This document shows, piece by piece, positions 1-10,012 of a DNA stretch of 51,482 nucleotides. The stretch comes from Burkholderiales bacterium (lineage in GTDB: Bacteria > Pseudomonadota > Gammaproteobacteria > Burkholderiales > Burkholderiaceae_F). Position numbers and translations under genes: made by a program. Numbering within the stretch: position 1 is the stretch's first letter; each line of letters opens with the position of its first letter. The DNA lies in NCBI GenBank assembly GCA_020355165.1, contig CP070661.1:1807107-1858588 (forward strand), read 5' to 3'. The notes beneath the pieces were generated by a model. That model saw only the letters and a program-made list of their open reading frames with translations. It did not search any database and was not told the origin of the DNA.

Positions 1-2285
1 CCAGCGAAGAGCAGTACCGCGCGATCTTCAATGCGTCGGTCGACGGCCTACTGCTGTGGGACCCCGATCACCGGGTCGTCGACGTCAACGAGGCCTTCCT
101 GTCGCTGCACGGATACCGGCGCGAGGAACTGCTCGGCGCGAGCGAGCCCGGCTTCATTCCCGTCAGCCTGCAGGAACAGTGCGCCGCCCTGCTGCCGAAG
201 ATCGTCGCTGGCGAACCCTGCCACATCGAAGCGACGAGCCGGCGCAGGAACGGCGAGGACTTCGACGTCGAGATCCACGGCTTGCCGATCCGCTACCAGG
301 ACCGGCCGCACGCGCTGATCGTGCTACGCGACATCTCGCAGCGCAAGGAGCAAGAGGAAGACCTGCGTCGCAGCGAAGGCCGGTTGCGCGCGACCGTCGA
401 GGCCGCGCTCGACGCGGTGATCGGCATGGACGCCGCGGGCAACATCATCGAGTTCAACGCCGCCGCCGAACGCTGCTTTGGGCACCATCGCGCTGACGTG
501 CTCGGCAAGTCGCTTGCCGAGCTGGTGATCCCCCGGCGCCATCGCCACAGGCACAACGCCGGCATGGACCGCTACCTGCGAACCGGCGAGGGACCGTATC
601 TGGGCAGTCGGGTCGAGGTCGAGGCGCTGCGCGCAGGCGGCTCGGAGTTTCCGGCCGAGCTCGCCATCGGCGTGGCGAAAAGCCGGGAAGGACCGATCTT
701 CATTGGTTATCTGCGCGACATCACCGAACGCAAGCAGGCCGAAGGCGCGCTGCGTGCCAGCGAGGAGCAGTACCGCTCGATCTTCAACGCATCGGCCGAC
801 GCGCTGGTGCTGCGCGACGCGGACTTCCGCATCGTCGATGTCAACGCCACCTACGAGTCGATGACCGGCCTGTCGCGCGAGGAGGCGCTCGGCGCCGATC
901 GCGTGCTGGCGAATCCGCCCGAGGTCAACGAATCGATCAGGCCCCTGCACCGCAGAGCGCTGGCCGGCGATCCGATCGTCCTGGAGACGCAGCTGGTCCG
1001 CCGCGACGGCGCACGCTACGAACTCGAGCTGCGCGGCGTGCCGATCCAGCACCGCGGCGCGCCGCACGTTCTGTACATGGGGCGCGACATCACGGCGCGA
1101 CGACGGGCCGAGGACCAGCAGCGCGAACTGCAGGCGCAGCTGCGCCAGGTGCAGAAGATGGAGGCGATCGGCCAGCTGACCGGCGGCATCGCGCACGACT
1201 TCAACAACATCCTGGCCGCCATCATGGGCTACGTCGGGCTGGCGCTGGAGCGGCCCGCCACGGCGGCCGACGGCAAGCTCGCCGACTACCTGGAGCAGGC
1301 CGAGGTGGGCTGCCGCCGCGCGCGCGACCTGATCCAGCAGATGCTGGCCTTCAGCCGCGGACGGCAGGGCGAGCGGCGGGCGACGCCGCTGTCGGCGCTG
1401 GTCGACGAGTCGTTGCGGTTGCTGCGGGCCACCTTTCCGAGCAGCATCGCGCTCGAGGTCGAGTCGGCCGACGACGGTGCCGTCGCCGAGGTCGATCCGG
1501 TGCAGCTGCAGCAGGTGCTGCTGAACCTCGGCATCAATGCGCGCGATGCGACCGGCAGCGCCGGCCGGATCCGCTTCGGCGTCCGGCGGCAAGCGGTCGC
1601 CAGCGATCTTTGCGCCAGTTGCGGCCAATCCTTCAGCGGCGACTTTCACCGCCTCTGGGTCACCGACAGCGGCCCGGGGATCCCGCCGCAGCTTCGCGAC
1701 CGCATCTTCGAGCCGTTCTTCTCGACCAAGGCGCCGGGCCGCGGCACCGGCATGGGGCTGGCGACCGTGCACCGCATCGTGCACGACCACGGCGGTCACC
1801 TGCTTGTCGAATCGAACCATGGAACCCGCTTCGACGTGCTGCTGCCGGCCGATCCGGCCGCGTCAGCGTCGGCGCTGGCGGTCGCTTCGCCGACGGCGCC
1901 GCGGCGTGCGCTGCTGCGCGGCCGCGTGCTGCTGGTCGACGACGAGGAATCGGTGCTCGGCTTCATGCGCGAACTGCTGCAGAACTGGGGGCTCGAGGTC
2001 GTGGCCGTGCGCCAGGCGCTCGCCGCACGCGACCTGCTCGCGGCCGCCGAGCCGGGCCTCGACCTGCTGATCACCGACCAGACAATGCCGGAGCTGGGCG
2101 GCGTCGACCTTGCGCACGCGGCGCGGACGCTGCGGCCGAACCTGCCCGTGCTGCTGTACAGCGGCCACGCCGACCTGATCGATGTCGCGGCACTGAAGCA
2201 GGCCGGCATCCGCCGCGTGCTGCGCAAGCCGCTGGAGCCAGCCGAGCTGCGCTCGGCCATCGAGGAGTGCCTCGCGCGGTCGTGA
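1..2285 (+). CDS. PAS-PAS-PAS hybrid sensor histidine kinase, 5' end outside window
   Basis: A phosphorelay sensor kinase whose open frame enters from the left edge (codons in frame from base 3), leaving about 760 visible residues. In local numbering there are three PAS repeats (about 1-110, 125-240, 250-365), each closing with an RDI motif; a HisKA region with phospho-acceptor His398 in GGIAHDFNN; an HATPase domain with N, G1 and G2 boxes (INARDA, DSGPGIP, GTGMGLA); and a C-terminal receiver with Asp692 (TDQTMP) and Lys in LRKPLEP. No transmembrane segment is visible, so the seen part is cytosolic. An unusual Cys-x-x-Cys (537 and 540) sits in the ATPase domain just before the G1 box. The PAS ligands and the partner regulator are unknown. 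Domain calls are secure; the biological role is not. Confidence 0.93.
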   Translation, partial: SEEQYRAIFNASVDGLLLWDPDHRVVDVNEAFLSLHGYRREELLGASEPGFIPVSLQEQCAALLPKIVAGEPCHIEATSRRRNGEDFDVEIHGLPIRYQDRPHALIVLRDISQRKEQEEDLRRSEGRLRATVEAALDAVIGMDAAGNIIEFNAAAERCFGHHRADVLGKSLAELVIPRRHRHRHNAGMDRYLRTGEGPYLGSRVEVEALRAGGSEFPAELAIGVAKSREGPIFIGYLRDITERKQAEGALRASEEQYRSIFNASADALVLRDADFRIVDVNATYESMTGLSREEALGADRVLANPPEVNESIRPLHRRALAGDPIVLETQLVRRDGARYELELRGVPIQHRGAPHVLYMGRDITARRRAEDQQRELQAQLRQVQKMEAIGQLTGGIAHDFNNILAAIMGYVGLALERPATAADGKLADYLEQAEVGCRRARDLIQQMLAFSRGRQGERRATPLSALVDESLRLLRATFPSSIALEVESADDGAVAEVDPVQLQQVLLNLGINARDATGSAGRIRFGVRRQAVASDLCASCGQSFSGDFHRLWVTDSGPGIPPQLRDRIFEPFFSTKAPGRGTGMGLATVHRIVHDHGGHLLVESNHGTRFDVLLPADPAASASALAVASPTAPRRALLRGRVLLVDDEESVLGFMRELLQNWGLEVVAVRQALAARDLLAAAEPGLDLLITDQTMPELGGVDLAHAARTLRPNLPVLLYSGHADLIDVAALKQAGIRRVLRKPLEPAELRSAIEECLARS

Positions 2286-2460
2286 GCCCAGTCGCGGGGC
2301 CGGCTGGCGCCCGCTCGCCGTGTCGCGTCGAGCCGATACGCGACTGAAACAACGGTCAACAAATCACGCCGACTGCGACATCGGCTGATTACCCCGGCTG
2401 CCTACTGTGCCGGTCGACGGCCGCGCCCCGCGCGGCAGAGACGACCACGCAGGAGCAGCC

Positions 2461-3690
2461 ATGCACTCGCCATCGCGCCCGACATCGTTCTGGATCCCCG
2501 TCGCCGCGGCAAGCCTGCTGCTGGCGGCTTCGATGGGATCGCGCTCGGCGATGGGGCTGTTCCTCGGGCCGATCAACACCGCCACCGGGCTTGGCGCAGG
2601 GACGGTCAGCCTGGCGATCGCCGCCGGCTTGCTGGCCTTCGGTGCCGCCCAGCCAGCCTGGGGCGCCTGGGAAAGGCGCGCCGGCGCTACGCGCGTGATC
2701 GCGCTCGGCTGCATAGGCTCCGGCGCCAGTCTCGCCCTGCTCACCGTCAGCGGCGGCAGTGTCGAGCTCGGCACCGTGATGCTGCTCGGCGGTGCAGCCG
2801 GCGCCGCGCTGGGCGCGCCGCTGCTGATGGGCATGGTGGCGCAGCGGGTGCCGGTCGAGCGGCACGGGCTGGCGATGGGCGTGGTCAGCGCCGGCAGCTC
2901 GGCCGGGCAGCTCGCGTACTCGATGCTCGGCGCCGTGCTGATTTCGGCAGTCGGCTGGCAGTCCACGCTGCTGGCGTTCGCAGCCACCGTGCTGGCGGTG
3001 GCGCCACTGGCACGCATCTTCCGCAGCCGGCCCTTCACCGAACTGCCGGCTGCACCCGGCGCCGCGAGTGCGGCGACTGTTCGAGACGCGCTGGCCGATC
3101 CCGGCTACTGGCTCGTGTCGGCCGGCTTCTTCGTCTGTGGCTTTCACGTGTCGTTCCTGACCACCCACATGCCCGGCGTGATCGAACTGTGCGGCCTGCC
3201 GCCGACCTTTTCCGGACTGTGGCTGGCGGTCGTCGGCGCCTGCAACATCGTCGGCAGCCTCGCCGCCGGCTGGCTGATGCAGCGCGCGCCGGTGAAGCTG
3301 CTGCTGGCGGGCGTCTACGCGCTGCGCGCGCTCGGCGTCGCGGCGTTCATCGCACTGCCCGCCAGCCAGCCGCTGCTGCTCGCCTTCGCGCTCTGGATGG
3401 GACTCACGTACATGGCGACGCTGCCGCTGACCACCGGCATCCTGACCCGCCGTTACGGAGCGCGCAATCTCGCCGTGCTGTTCGGCATCACGATGGCGAT
3501 GCACCAGGTGGGCAGCTTCCTCGGTGTCTGGCTCGGCGGCGTCGAATTCGAGGCCAGCGGCGCCTACCGCTGGACGTGGCTGGGCGACATCCTGCTCGCT
3601 ACGGCCGCGGCGCTCGTACACCTGCCGCTGCGCGACGAGCAGCCCGAGGTGGCGAAAACCGCTCTTGCGGCGCCGCTGCCGGCGCGCTAG
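2461..3690 (+). CDS. MFS transporter, about 409 aa
   Basis: A secondary transporter of the major facilitator superfamily with about twelve hydrophobic helices across its length. The N half carries a glycine- and alanine-rich helix pattern (GLFLGPINTATG, GAAGAALGAPLL) and a basic loop after the second helix pair (WERRAGATR), as in MFS proteins. The ATG at 2461 is chosen because AGGAG lies about 7 bases upstream; an in-frame start at 2407 would add 18 hydrophilic residues. The gene stands alone, 175 bp after the sensor kinase and converging on the NUDIX gene. The substrate cannot be told from sequence. The overall look is like the monocarboxylate or YbfB-like MFS group, but that is only an impression. 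Confidence 0.88.
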   Translation: MHSPSRPTSFWIPVAAASLLLAASMGSRSAMGLFLGPINTATGLGAGTVSLAIAAGLLAFGAAQPAWGAWERRAGATRVIALGCIGSGASLALLTVSGGSVELGTVMLLGGAAGAALGAPLLMGMVAQRVPVERHGLAMGVVSAGSSAGQLAYSMLGAVLISAVGWQSTLLAFAATVLAVAPLARIFRSRPFTELPAAPGAASAATVRDALADPGYWLVSAGFFVCGFHVSFLTTHMPGVIELCGLPPTFSGLWLAVVGACNIVGSLAAGWLMQRAPVKLLLAGVYALRALGVAAFIALPASQPLLLAFALWMGLTYMATLPLTTGILTRRYGARNLAVLFGITMAMHQVGSFLGVWLGGVEFEASGAYRWTWLGDILLATAAALVHLPLRDEQPEVAKTALAAPLPAR

Positions 3691-3757
3691 CCGATTGCCC
3701 GCGCCGCCACTGCGCGGGCGGCCGCTTCCCGTGCCAGCCAGGGCCGCGCAGCCTCGT

Positions 3758-4339
3758 TCAGCGCCGCGCCGGCCAGTCTCCGGCGACGAAGCGCTGCAGC
3801 CAATAGGCGCCGATGATCGTCTTGACGTCGGTGACCCGGGCCTCCGCGATCCACGCCAGCACTTCGTCGAGGGTAGCGGTGAAGATCTCCAGCACTTCGC
3901 CGTCGTCGCTGGCCGCGCCCTCGTGCTGCAGTCCGCGCGCCAGGTAGACCTCGATCTTCTCGTCGCAGTAGCCGACCGCGTTGTGGAAGCCGCCGAGGTA
4001 GGTCCACTCGGAGGCGGTGTAGCCGGTTTCCTCGCGCAGCTCGCGCTGCGCGCAGGCGAGGATGTCCTCGCCGGGATCGATCTTGCCGGCCGGGAACTCG
4101 ATGAAGCTCGCCCGCAGCGGATAGCGGTACTGCCGCTCGAGCACCAGGCGGCCGTCGTCGAGCACCGGCACCACCATCACCGCGCCGGGGTGGCGCAGGT
4201 ACTCGCGCGGCGCGACGTGGCCGTCCGGGCAGCGAACGGTGTCCTCGAAGACGCGCAGGAACTGGCCCTGGTAGGCGAGCCGGGATTCGAGCGTGTGCTC
4301 GGCCAGCGGGTCGTCGGGCTGCTCGGCGTCGCGGCTCAT
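3758..4339 (-). CDS. NUDIX hydrolase, probable ADP-ribose pyrophosphatase
   Basis: A 193-aa hydrolase of nucleoside diphosphates linked to another moiety. The complete Nudix box (Gx5Ex7REUxEExGU) is present, from GKIDPGED to RELREETGY, giving the Mg-binding glutamates. The upstream strand pattern (VVPVLDDGRLVLERQYRYPLR) and the E-F-P-A-G-K lead-in match the ADP-ribose pyrophosphatase group (NudF-like), which recycles ADP-ribose to AMP and ribose 5-phosphate. It lies 64 bp after nuoN on the same strand and is probably the last gene of the nuo transcript. In other Burkholderiales a NUDIX gene in this position is common, often with a small DUF2818 gene between; no such gene fits here. The exact substrate is inferred. 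Confidence 0.9.
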   Translation of the reverse strand: MSRDAEQPDDPLAEHTLESRLAYQGQFLRVFEDTVRCPDGHVAPREYLRHPGAVMVVPVLDDGRLVLERQYRYPLRASFIEFPAGKIDPGEDILACAQRELREETGYTASEWTYLGGFHNAVGYCDEKIEVYLARGLQHEGAASDDGEVLEIFTATLDEVLAWIAEARVTDVKTIIGAYWLQRFVAGDWPARR

Positions 4340-4403
4340 CTGCCCGGTGCTCGGCGCGGGTCAGCGGCGGCCGGTCGCGGCCAAGATGCTGCGGTCCACC
4401 GCC

Positions 4404-5903
4404 CTACCCGCCCAGGGTGCGCGCCATCGCCTGCGCGCACAGCGCCAGCAGGTACTGCGGCACGATGCCGAGCACCAGCACGGCGACGCCGTTGACCGAC
4501 AGCGCCACCCGCAGGTCGGGCGCGGCGACGATCGGCTGCAGGTCGGCCGGCTCGTCGAAGTACATCACCTTGACCACGCGCAGGTAGTAGTAGGCGGCCA
4601 CCAGAGAGAACAGCACGGCAACCACCGCCAGCCAGACCGCCGTCGAGCCGCCGAGGCTGCCCATGCCGCCGCCGAGCAGCGCCTGCAGCACCACCAGCTT
4701 GGCGTAGAAGCCGACCGTCGGCGGGATGCCGGCCAGCGAGAACATCAGCAGCAGCATCACGAACGCGTACCACGGGCTGCGCCGGTTCAGTCCCTTCAGA
4801 TCGGCGATCTCCTCGGCCTCGAAGCCCTGCCGCGCCAGCAGCAGGATGATGCCGAAGGTGCCGAGCGTGGTGATCGCATAGGTGATCACGTAGAACATCG
4901 CCGCGCTCCAGGCGCCGGCGGCCGTCATCGCGTTGCCGCCGGCCACGCCGGAGAACATCGCCAGCAGCATGAAGCCCATCTGGCCGATCGTCGAGTAGGC
5001 CAGCATGCGCTTCAGGTTGGTCTGCGCGATGGCGGTGACGTTGCCGACGGCGAGCGATGCCACCGCCAGAGCCGCCAGCATCTGCTGCCAGTCCGCCGCC
5101 AGCGGCAGCAGGCCTTCGACCAGCAAGCGGAAGGCGATGGCGAATACCGCCAGCTTCGGCGCCGAGCCGATCAGCACGGTGATCGGCGTCGGCGCGCCTT
5201 GGTAGACGTCGGGCAGCCACATGTGGAACGGCACCGCGCCCAGCTTGAAGGCCAGCCCGGAGACGATGAACACCGTGCCCAGCACCAGCGCCGCCCGGCT
5301 GGCGACCCTGCCGGAGGCGATGTTGCGTGCCAGCTCGCCGATGTCGAGCGTGCCGGCGGCGCCGTACAGCATCGACATGCCGTACAGCAGGAAGCCCGAA
5401 GCCAGCGCGCCGAGCACGAAGTACTTCATCGCCGCCTCGGTCGCCCGCGCGTCGTCGCGGCGCAGCGCCACCAGCGCATACAGCGCCAGCGCCTGCAGCT
5501 CGAGGCCGAGATAGACGACCAGCAGGTGGCCGGCCGAGATCATCACCATCACGCCGAGCAGCACGAACAGCGTCAGCACGAACAGCTCGCCGTGCCACAT
5601 GCCGCGATCGCGCGCGTAGCCCTGCGCGTAGACCAGCACCAGGCCGGTGGCCAGCGCGGCGAACATCTTCAGCACGTTGGCCATCGGGTCGCTGACGTAC
5701 ATGCCGTCGAAGGCGTAGATCACCGCCTCCTGGGCGAGGAACACGGCGCAGGTCGCCGCCACCGCGACCAGCGCGGCGAGCGACAGCGCATAGGTGACGT
5801 TGCGCCGGGCCTCGTCGACCGACACGCTCACCACCAGGATCAGCATCGCCGCCACGGCGAGCACGATCTCGGGCGCGGCGGCGAGGAGGTTGATGTCGTC
5901 CAT
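4404..5903 (-). CDS. nuoN: NADH-quinone oxidoreductase subunit N
   Basis: A membrane-arm, antiporter-like subunit of respiratory complex I, about 499 aa, carrying protons during NADH:quinone electron transfer. It shows the Mrp-antiporter fold typical of NuoL/M/N: some fourteen helices, the conserved Lys/Glu region ([22 protein letters not shown]) and the [16 protein letters not shown] motif with its conserved lysine. Length agrees with proteobacterial NuoN. It is the last of the fourteen nuo genes, 13 bp after nuoM. Nothing is odd about it. Confidence 0.97.
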   Translation of the reverse strand: MDDINLLAAAPEIVLAVAAMLILVVSVSVDEARRNVTYALSLAALVAVAATCAVFLAQEAVIYAFDGMYVSDPMANVLKMFAALATGLVLVYAQGYARDRGMWHGELFVLTLFVLLGVMVMISAGHLLVVYLGLELQALALYALVALRRDDARATEAAMKYFVLGALASGFLLYGMSMLYGAAGTLDIGELARNIASGRVASRAALVLGTVFIVSGLAFKLGAVPFHMWLPDVYQGAPTPITVLIGSAPKLAVFAIAFRLLVEGLLPLAADWQQMLAALAVASLAVGNVTAIAQTNLKRMLAYSTIGQMGFMLLAMFSGVAGGNAMTAAGAWSAAMFYVITYAITTLGTFGIILLLARQGFEAEEIADLKGLNRRSPWYAFVMLLLMFSLAGIPPTVGFYAKLVVLQALLGGGMGSLGGSTAVWLAVVAVLFSLVAAYYYLRVVKVMYFDEPADLQPIVAAPDLRVALSVNGVAVLVLGIVPQYLLALCAQAMARTLGG

Positions 5904-5916
5904 CGTCGGCTCCGCC

Positions 5917-7413
5917 CTATTGCGCCAGCGGGATCTTCGACTGGGCGACGTGCGCCAGCAGGTCGGCCACGGTCGCCCCCATCAGGTCGGTGAACGGCTT
6001 CGGGTACACGCCCATCCACAGCACCGCCGCCGCCAGCAGGGCCAGCATCAGGAACTCGCGGGCGCCGATGTCGGCCAGTTCAGCGACGTGATCGTTGGCC
6101 ACGTCGCCGAAGATCACCCGCTTGTACATCCACAGCGAGTAGGCGGCGCCGAGGACCAGCGTGCTCGCCGCCGCCATGCCGACCCAGAAGTTGAACTTGA
6201 CCGCGCCCAGGATCACGTAGAACTCGCCGACGAAGCCGCTGGTGCCGGGCAGGCCGCAGTTGGCCATCGCGAACAGCATCATGAAGGCGGCGAAGCGCGG
6301 CATGGTGTTCACCACGCCGCCGTAGTCGGCGATGTTGCGGCTGTGCATGCGGTCGTACATCACGCCGATGCAAAGGAACATCGCGCCGGAGACGAAGCCG
6401 TGCGAGATCATCTGCACGATCGCGCCCTCGACGCCGATCCGGTTGAAGATGAACAAGCCGAGCGTGACGAAGCCCATGTGGGCGATCGAGCTGTAGGCGA
6501 CCAGCTTCTTCATGTCGGTCTGCACCAGCGCCACGAAGCCGATGTAGACCACCGCGATCAGCGAGATGGCGATGATGAACCAGGCCAGCTCGTGCGCCGC
6601 GTCCGGCGTGATCGGCAGCGAGAAGCGCAGGAAGCCGTAGGCGCCGAGCTTCAGCATGATCGCCGCCAGCACCACCGAGCCGCCGGTCGGTGCCTCGACG
6701 TGCGCGTCGGGCAGCCAGGTGTGCACCGGCCACATCGGCACCTTGACCGAGAAGGCGGCGAAGAAGGCGAGGAACAGCAGCACCTGGGCGGCGAGCGGGA
6801 TCTTGACCGCGCGCCAGGCGGCCAGGTCGAAGCTGCCGCCGGCGACGTGGTACAGGTACACCAGCGCCACCAGCATCAGCAGCGAGCCCGCCAGCGTGTA
6901 GAGGAAGAACTTGAAGGCCGCGTAGACGCGGTTCGGCCCGCCCCAGATGCCGATGATGATGTACATCGGAATCAGGGTGGCCTCGAAGAAGACGTAGAAC
7001 AGCAGCCCGTCGGCCGCGGCGAAAACGCCGATCATCAGGCCGGACAGGATCAGGAACGACGCGTAGTACTGCGCCACGCGGCTGCCGATCACCTCCCAGC
7101 CGGCGATCACCACGATCACCGTGATGAAGGCGGTCAGGATGACGAACCACACCGACAGCCCGTCGACGCCGAGGTGGTAGTGCGCGTTCAGCCGCTCGAT
7201 CCACGGCGAGCTCTCGACGAACTGCAGCCCGGCCTGCGCCGCGTCGAAGCCGCCGTACAGCGGCAGCGTCACCAGCAGGCCGAGCAGGCTGCCGGCCAGG
7301 GCCACCGCGCGTACCACGCCGGCGTTCTGGTCGCGGCCGGCGCCGAGGATCAGCACGCCGAACAGGATCGGCAGCCAGATCGCGAGGCTCAGCCAGGGAA
7401 GCGTGCTCTGCAT
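5917..7413 (-). CDS. nuoM: NADH-quinone oxidoreductase subunit M
   Basis: The second antiporter-like proton channel of the complex I membrane arm, 498 aa. Motifs include [18 protein letters not shown] with the key glutamate, [20 protein letters not shown], and [16 protein letters not shown] with the conserved lysine. The open frame runs upstream past 7413 into nuoL, but homology to NuoM starts at the ATG ending at 7413 ([10 protein letters not shown]), giving the usual length. It lies 17 bp after nuoL and 13 bp before nuoN, as expected in one operon. Confidence 0.97.
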   Translation of the reverse strand: MQSTLPWLSLAIWLPILFGVLILGAGRDQNAGVVRAVALAGSLLGLLVTLPLYGGFDAAQAGLQFVESSPWIERLNAHYHLGVDGLSVWFVILTAFITVIVVIAGWEVIGSRVAQYYASFLILSGLMIGVFAAADGLLFYVFFEATLIPMYIIIGIWGGPNRVYAAFKFFLYTLAGSLLMLVALVYLYHVAGGSFDLAAWRAVKIPLAAQVLLFLAFFAAFSVKVPMWPVHTWLPDAHVEAPTGGSVVLAAIMLKLGAYGFLRFSLPITPDAAHELAWFIIAISLIAVVYIGFVALVQTDMKKLVAYSSIAHMGFVTLGLFIFNRIGVEGAIVQMISHGFVSGAMFLCIGVMYDRMHSRNIADYGGVVNTMPRFAAFMMLFAMANCGLPGTSGFVGEFYVILGAVKFNFWVGMAAASTLVLGAAYSLWMYKRVIFGDVANDHVAELADIGAREFLMLALLAAAVLWMGVYPKPFTDLMGATVADLLAHVAQSKIPLAQ

Positions 7414-7430
7414 CGTCGTTCCGGCCGCGG

Positions 7431-9500
7431 TCAGTGCGCCGACAGCACGTACGGCAGCGTGAGGAAGAAGAACAGCACCAGGCCGACGCCGACCAGCATC
7501 GCGAACGCGTAGTGATAGATGTAGCCCGACTGCAGGTGGCGGATCAGCGCCGCCATCCAGCCGACCAGCCTGGCGCTGCCGTTGACCGCCACGCCATCGA
7601 TCAGCGCCATGTCGCCGCCCTTCCACAGGCCGCGGCCGATCAGCCGCGCGCCGCCGGCGAAGACCACCTCGTTGATGCGGTCGAGGTAGTACTTGTTCTG
7701 CAGCAGGCGGTAAACGGCGCCGAAGCGGCCGGCGATCGTCTCCGGGATGTCGGGCCGCTTCAGGTAGAAGTACCAGGCCAGGCCGACGCCGGCCGCCGCC
7801 AGCCAGAAGGGGGCGGTGAGCAGGCCGTGCAGGGCCATGTGCCAGGGCCGCTCGTTGACCGAGCCGAACGACTGCCACATCGCGGCGAGCTTCGCCATCG
7901 CCGGGTGCCTCGCCGCGTCGACGTGGATCGCGTCGTTCAGGAAGTCGCCGAACAGGAACATGTCGATCGCCACGTAGCCGATCACCGCCGACGGGATCGC
8001 CAGCAGGATCAGCGGCAGCGTCACCACCGCGGGGGACTCGTGCGGCGTCTGCCCGGGCGCCAGCCCGTGGTGGTGGTCGGCCGACGGCTCCTCGTCGTCG
8101 AGGTCGCCGTGGTGGCCGTGCTGCCGGCCGAAGCGTTCCTTGCCGTGGAAGGCGAGGAAGTACATGCGGAACGAGTAGAAGGCGGTGACGAACACGCCGA
8201 TCGTCACCGCGAGGTAGGCGAAGGTCGCGCCGGCCATGCCGGCTCGGTGCGCCGCCTCGGCAGCGACCAGGATGCTGTCCTTCGAGTAGAAACCGGAGAA
8301 CAGCGGCGTGCCGATCAGGGCCAGCGAGCCGACCAGCGCGGTGATCCAGGTCACCGGCATGTACCTGCGCAGCCCGCCCATGTTGCGCAGGTCCTGGTCG
8401 TGGTGCAGGCCGATGATCACGCTGCCGGCGGCGAGGAACAGCAGCGCCTTGAAGAAGGCGTGCGTCATCAGGTGGAAGATCGCCACCGAGTAGGCCGAGG
8501 CGCCGAGCGCCACCGTCATGTAGCCGAGCTGCGACAGCGTCGAGTAGGCGACCACCCGCTTGATGTCGTTCTGCACGATGCCGAGAAAACCCATCGCGAG
8601 CGCGGTGATCGCGCCGACCACGATGACCAGCGACAGCGCCGCCTCCGACAGCTCGAACAGCGGCGACATGCGCGCCACCATGAAGATACCGGCGGTGACC
8701 ATCGTCGCGGCGTGGATCAGCGCCGAGATCGGCGTCGGGCCCTCCATCGAGTCGGGCAGCCACACGTGCAGCGGGAACTGCGCGCTCTTGCCCATCGCGC
8801 CGACGAACAGGCACACGCAGATCACGGTGACGAGCAGCCAGCCGGTGCCCGGCAGCGTGGCGCCGGCCGCCGCCAGCTGCGGCGCCGCCTCGAACACCGC
8901 CGCGTAGTCGAGCGTGCCGAAGTAGGCGAACACCAGGCCGATGCCGAGCACGAAGCCGAAGTCGCCGACGCGGTTGACCAGGAACGCCTTGAGGTTGGCG
9001 TAGATCGCGGTCGGCCGCTTCCACCAGAAGCCGATCAGCAGGTAGCTGACCAGGCCGACCGCCTCCCAGCCGAAGAACAGCTGCAGGAAGTTGTTGCTCA
9101 TCACCAGCATCAGCATGCTGAAGGTGAACAGCGAGATGTAGGCGAAGAAGCGCTGGTAGCCGGGATCGTCGGCCATGTAGCCGATGGTGTAGACGTGCAC
9201 CATCAGCGACACGAAGCTCACCACCAGCATCATCGTCGCCGTCAGCGAATCGACGAGGAAGCCGACCTCGAGCGTCATCTCGCCGACCGTCGCCCAGGTG
9301 TAGACGGTGCCGTTGAAGGTGTTGCCGGCCATGACGTCGACGAACACCGCCGCCGAGGCCAGCGTCGACACCAGCACGCCGAGGATCGTCACCGTGTGCG
9401 CACCCGAGCGGCCGACCACGCGGCCGAGCAGGCCGGCGACGATGGCGCCCACCAGCGGCGCCAGCGGCACCAGCAGGTAGAGCTTGTGCATCGAGCTCAT
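7431..9500 (-). CDS. nuoL: NADH-quinone oxidoreductase subunit L
   Basis: The distal antiporter-like subunit of complex I, 689 aa, with the long C-terminal lateral helix region that couples the proton channels. Visible motifs are GWEAVGLVSYLLIGFWW, KSAQFPLHVWLPDSMEGPTP and NDIKRVVAYSTLSQLG. A histidine- and acid-rich stretch around residues 460-490 (HGHHGDLDDEEPSADHHHG) lies in a loop between helices, as is seen in several betaproteobacterial NuoL proteins. Start is the ATG at 9500; a second ATG three codons later would serve equally and neither has a strong Shine-Dalgarno. An intergenic repeat separates it from nuoK. Confidence 0.97.
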   Translation of the reverse strand: MSSMHKLYLLVPLAPLVGAIVAGLLGRVVGRSGAHTVTILGVLVSTLASAAVFVDVMAGNTFNGTVYTWATVGEMTLEVGFLVDSLTATMMLVVSFVSLMVHVYTIGYMADDPGYQRFFAYISLFTFSMLMLVMSNNFLQLFFGWEAVGLVSYLLIGFWWKRPTAIYANLKAFLVNRVGDFGFVLGIGLVFAYFGTLDYAAVFEAAPQLAAAGATLPGTGWLLVTVICVCLFVGAMGKSAQFPLHVWLPDSMEGPTPISALIHAATMVTAGIFMVARMSPLFELSEAALSLVIVVGAITALAMGFLGIVQNDIKRVVAYSTLSQLGYMTVALGASAYSVAIFHLMTHAFFKALLFLAAGSVIIGLHHDQDLRNMGGLRRYMPVTWITALVGSLALIGTPLFSGFYSKDSILVAAEAAHRAGMAGATFAYLAVTIGVFVTAFYSFRMYFLAFHGKERFGRQHGHHGDLDDEEPSADHHHGLAPGQTPHESPAVVTLPLILLAIPSAVIGYVAIDMFLFGDFLNDAIHVDAARHPAMAKLAAMWQSFGSVNERPWHMALHGLLTAPFWLAAAGVGLAWYFYLKRPDIPETIAGRFGAVYRLLQNKYYLDRINEVVFAGGARLIGRGLWKGGDMALIDGVAVNGSARLVGWMAALIRHLQSGYIYHYAFAMLVGVGLVLFFFLTLPYVLSAH

Positions 9501-9511
9501 CGGCGCCCGCG

Positions 9512-9575
9512 CGGCCGCCCGAAGGGCGCTGAGCGACGCCCCGGGGGGCAGCGAAGGCAGTGAGCGCGGCGGTCA
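9512..9575. repeat. Intergenic repeat, family 1, copy 1 (nuoL-nuoK)
   Basis: A 64-bp element beginning CGGCCGCCCGAAGGGC and ending GGTCA, with internal small hairpins (GCCC-gaa-GGGC; CCCC/GGGG). It matches the element at 33224-33285 base for base over most of its length, with the same orientation and the same setting: directly behind a stop codon inside a minus-strand operon. Function is unknown; similar short repeats are, from memory, common between genes in Burkholderiales. Confidence 0.75.
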
Positions 9576-9583
9576 ACCATCAT

Positions 9584-9889
9584 CTACCCTTTCAGCTGGT
9601 CGAGCTCGTCGACGTTGATCGTCGACAGGTTGCGGAACAGGGTGACCAGGATCGCCAGGCCGATCGCCGCCTCGGCCGCCGCCACCGTCAGGATGAAGAA
9701 GACGAACACCTGGCCGTGGTAGTCGCCCAGGTAGTGCGAGAAGGCGACGAAGTTCATGTTGACGGCGAGCAGCATCAGCTCGATCGCCATCAGCAGAACG
9801 ATCAGGTTCCTGCGGTTCAGGAAGATGCCGACCACGCCGATGGCGAACAGCAGCGCGCCGACTCCCAGGTACCACGACAGTGAAACCAT
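9584..9889 (-). CDS. nuoK: NADH-quinone oxidoreductase subunit K
   Basis: A small (101 aa) three-helix membrane subunit of complex I. The conserved glutamates of helices 2 and 3 are seen in [16 protein letters not shown] and [14 protein letters not shown], which form part of the proton path near the quinone site. The ATG at 9889 is preceded by GGAAG at a short spacing. It sits between nuoJ and nuoL, in the standard order. Confidence 0.97.
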   Translation of the reverse strand: MVSLSWYLGVGALLFAIGVVGIFLNRRNLIVLLMAIELMLLAVNMNFVAFSHYLGDYHGQVFVFFILTVAAAEAAIGLAILVTLFRNLSTINVDELDQLKG

Positions 9890-9945
9890 CTTCTTCCGCG
9901 GCGCCCCCTGCGCGCCAAAGACCCTTCGCCCCCGCTCGCCGCGCG

Positions 9946-9997
9946 CCTGCCCGCCGGGGGCAGGCGACCGTCCCGGGGGCGTCCCGTCGACGGTCGC
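9946..9997. repeat. Two tandem hairpins between nuoK and nuoJ
   Basis: Within the 123-bp gap there is a perfect 7-bp stem (CCTGCCC at 9946-9952 with GGGCAGG at 9958-9964), followed at once by a second stem (GCGACCGTC at 9964-9972 with GACGGTCGC at 9989-9997) containing an inner CGGG/CCCG stem. Neither is followed by a T run on either strand. They could slow RNases or cause partial termination in the nuo message; this is inference. Confidence 0.5.
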
Positions 9998-10012
9998 TCG
10001 GCTTCGCCGGCG

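Noticed and set aside
324..1820. Long minus-strand open frame (498 codons) opposite the sensor kinase
   Set aside because: Its composition (runs of R, A, Q, H) is the typical antisense shadow of a G+C-rich gene; the plus-strand frame has full kinase motifs.
4293..9563. Several 380-710 codon plus-strand frames opposite nuoN, nuoM and nuoL
   Set aside because: They are rich in H, Q, R and D with no domain signature and lie exactly opposite conserved nuo genes.
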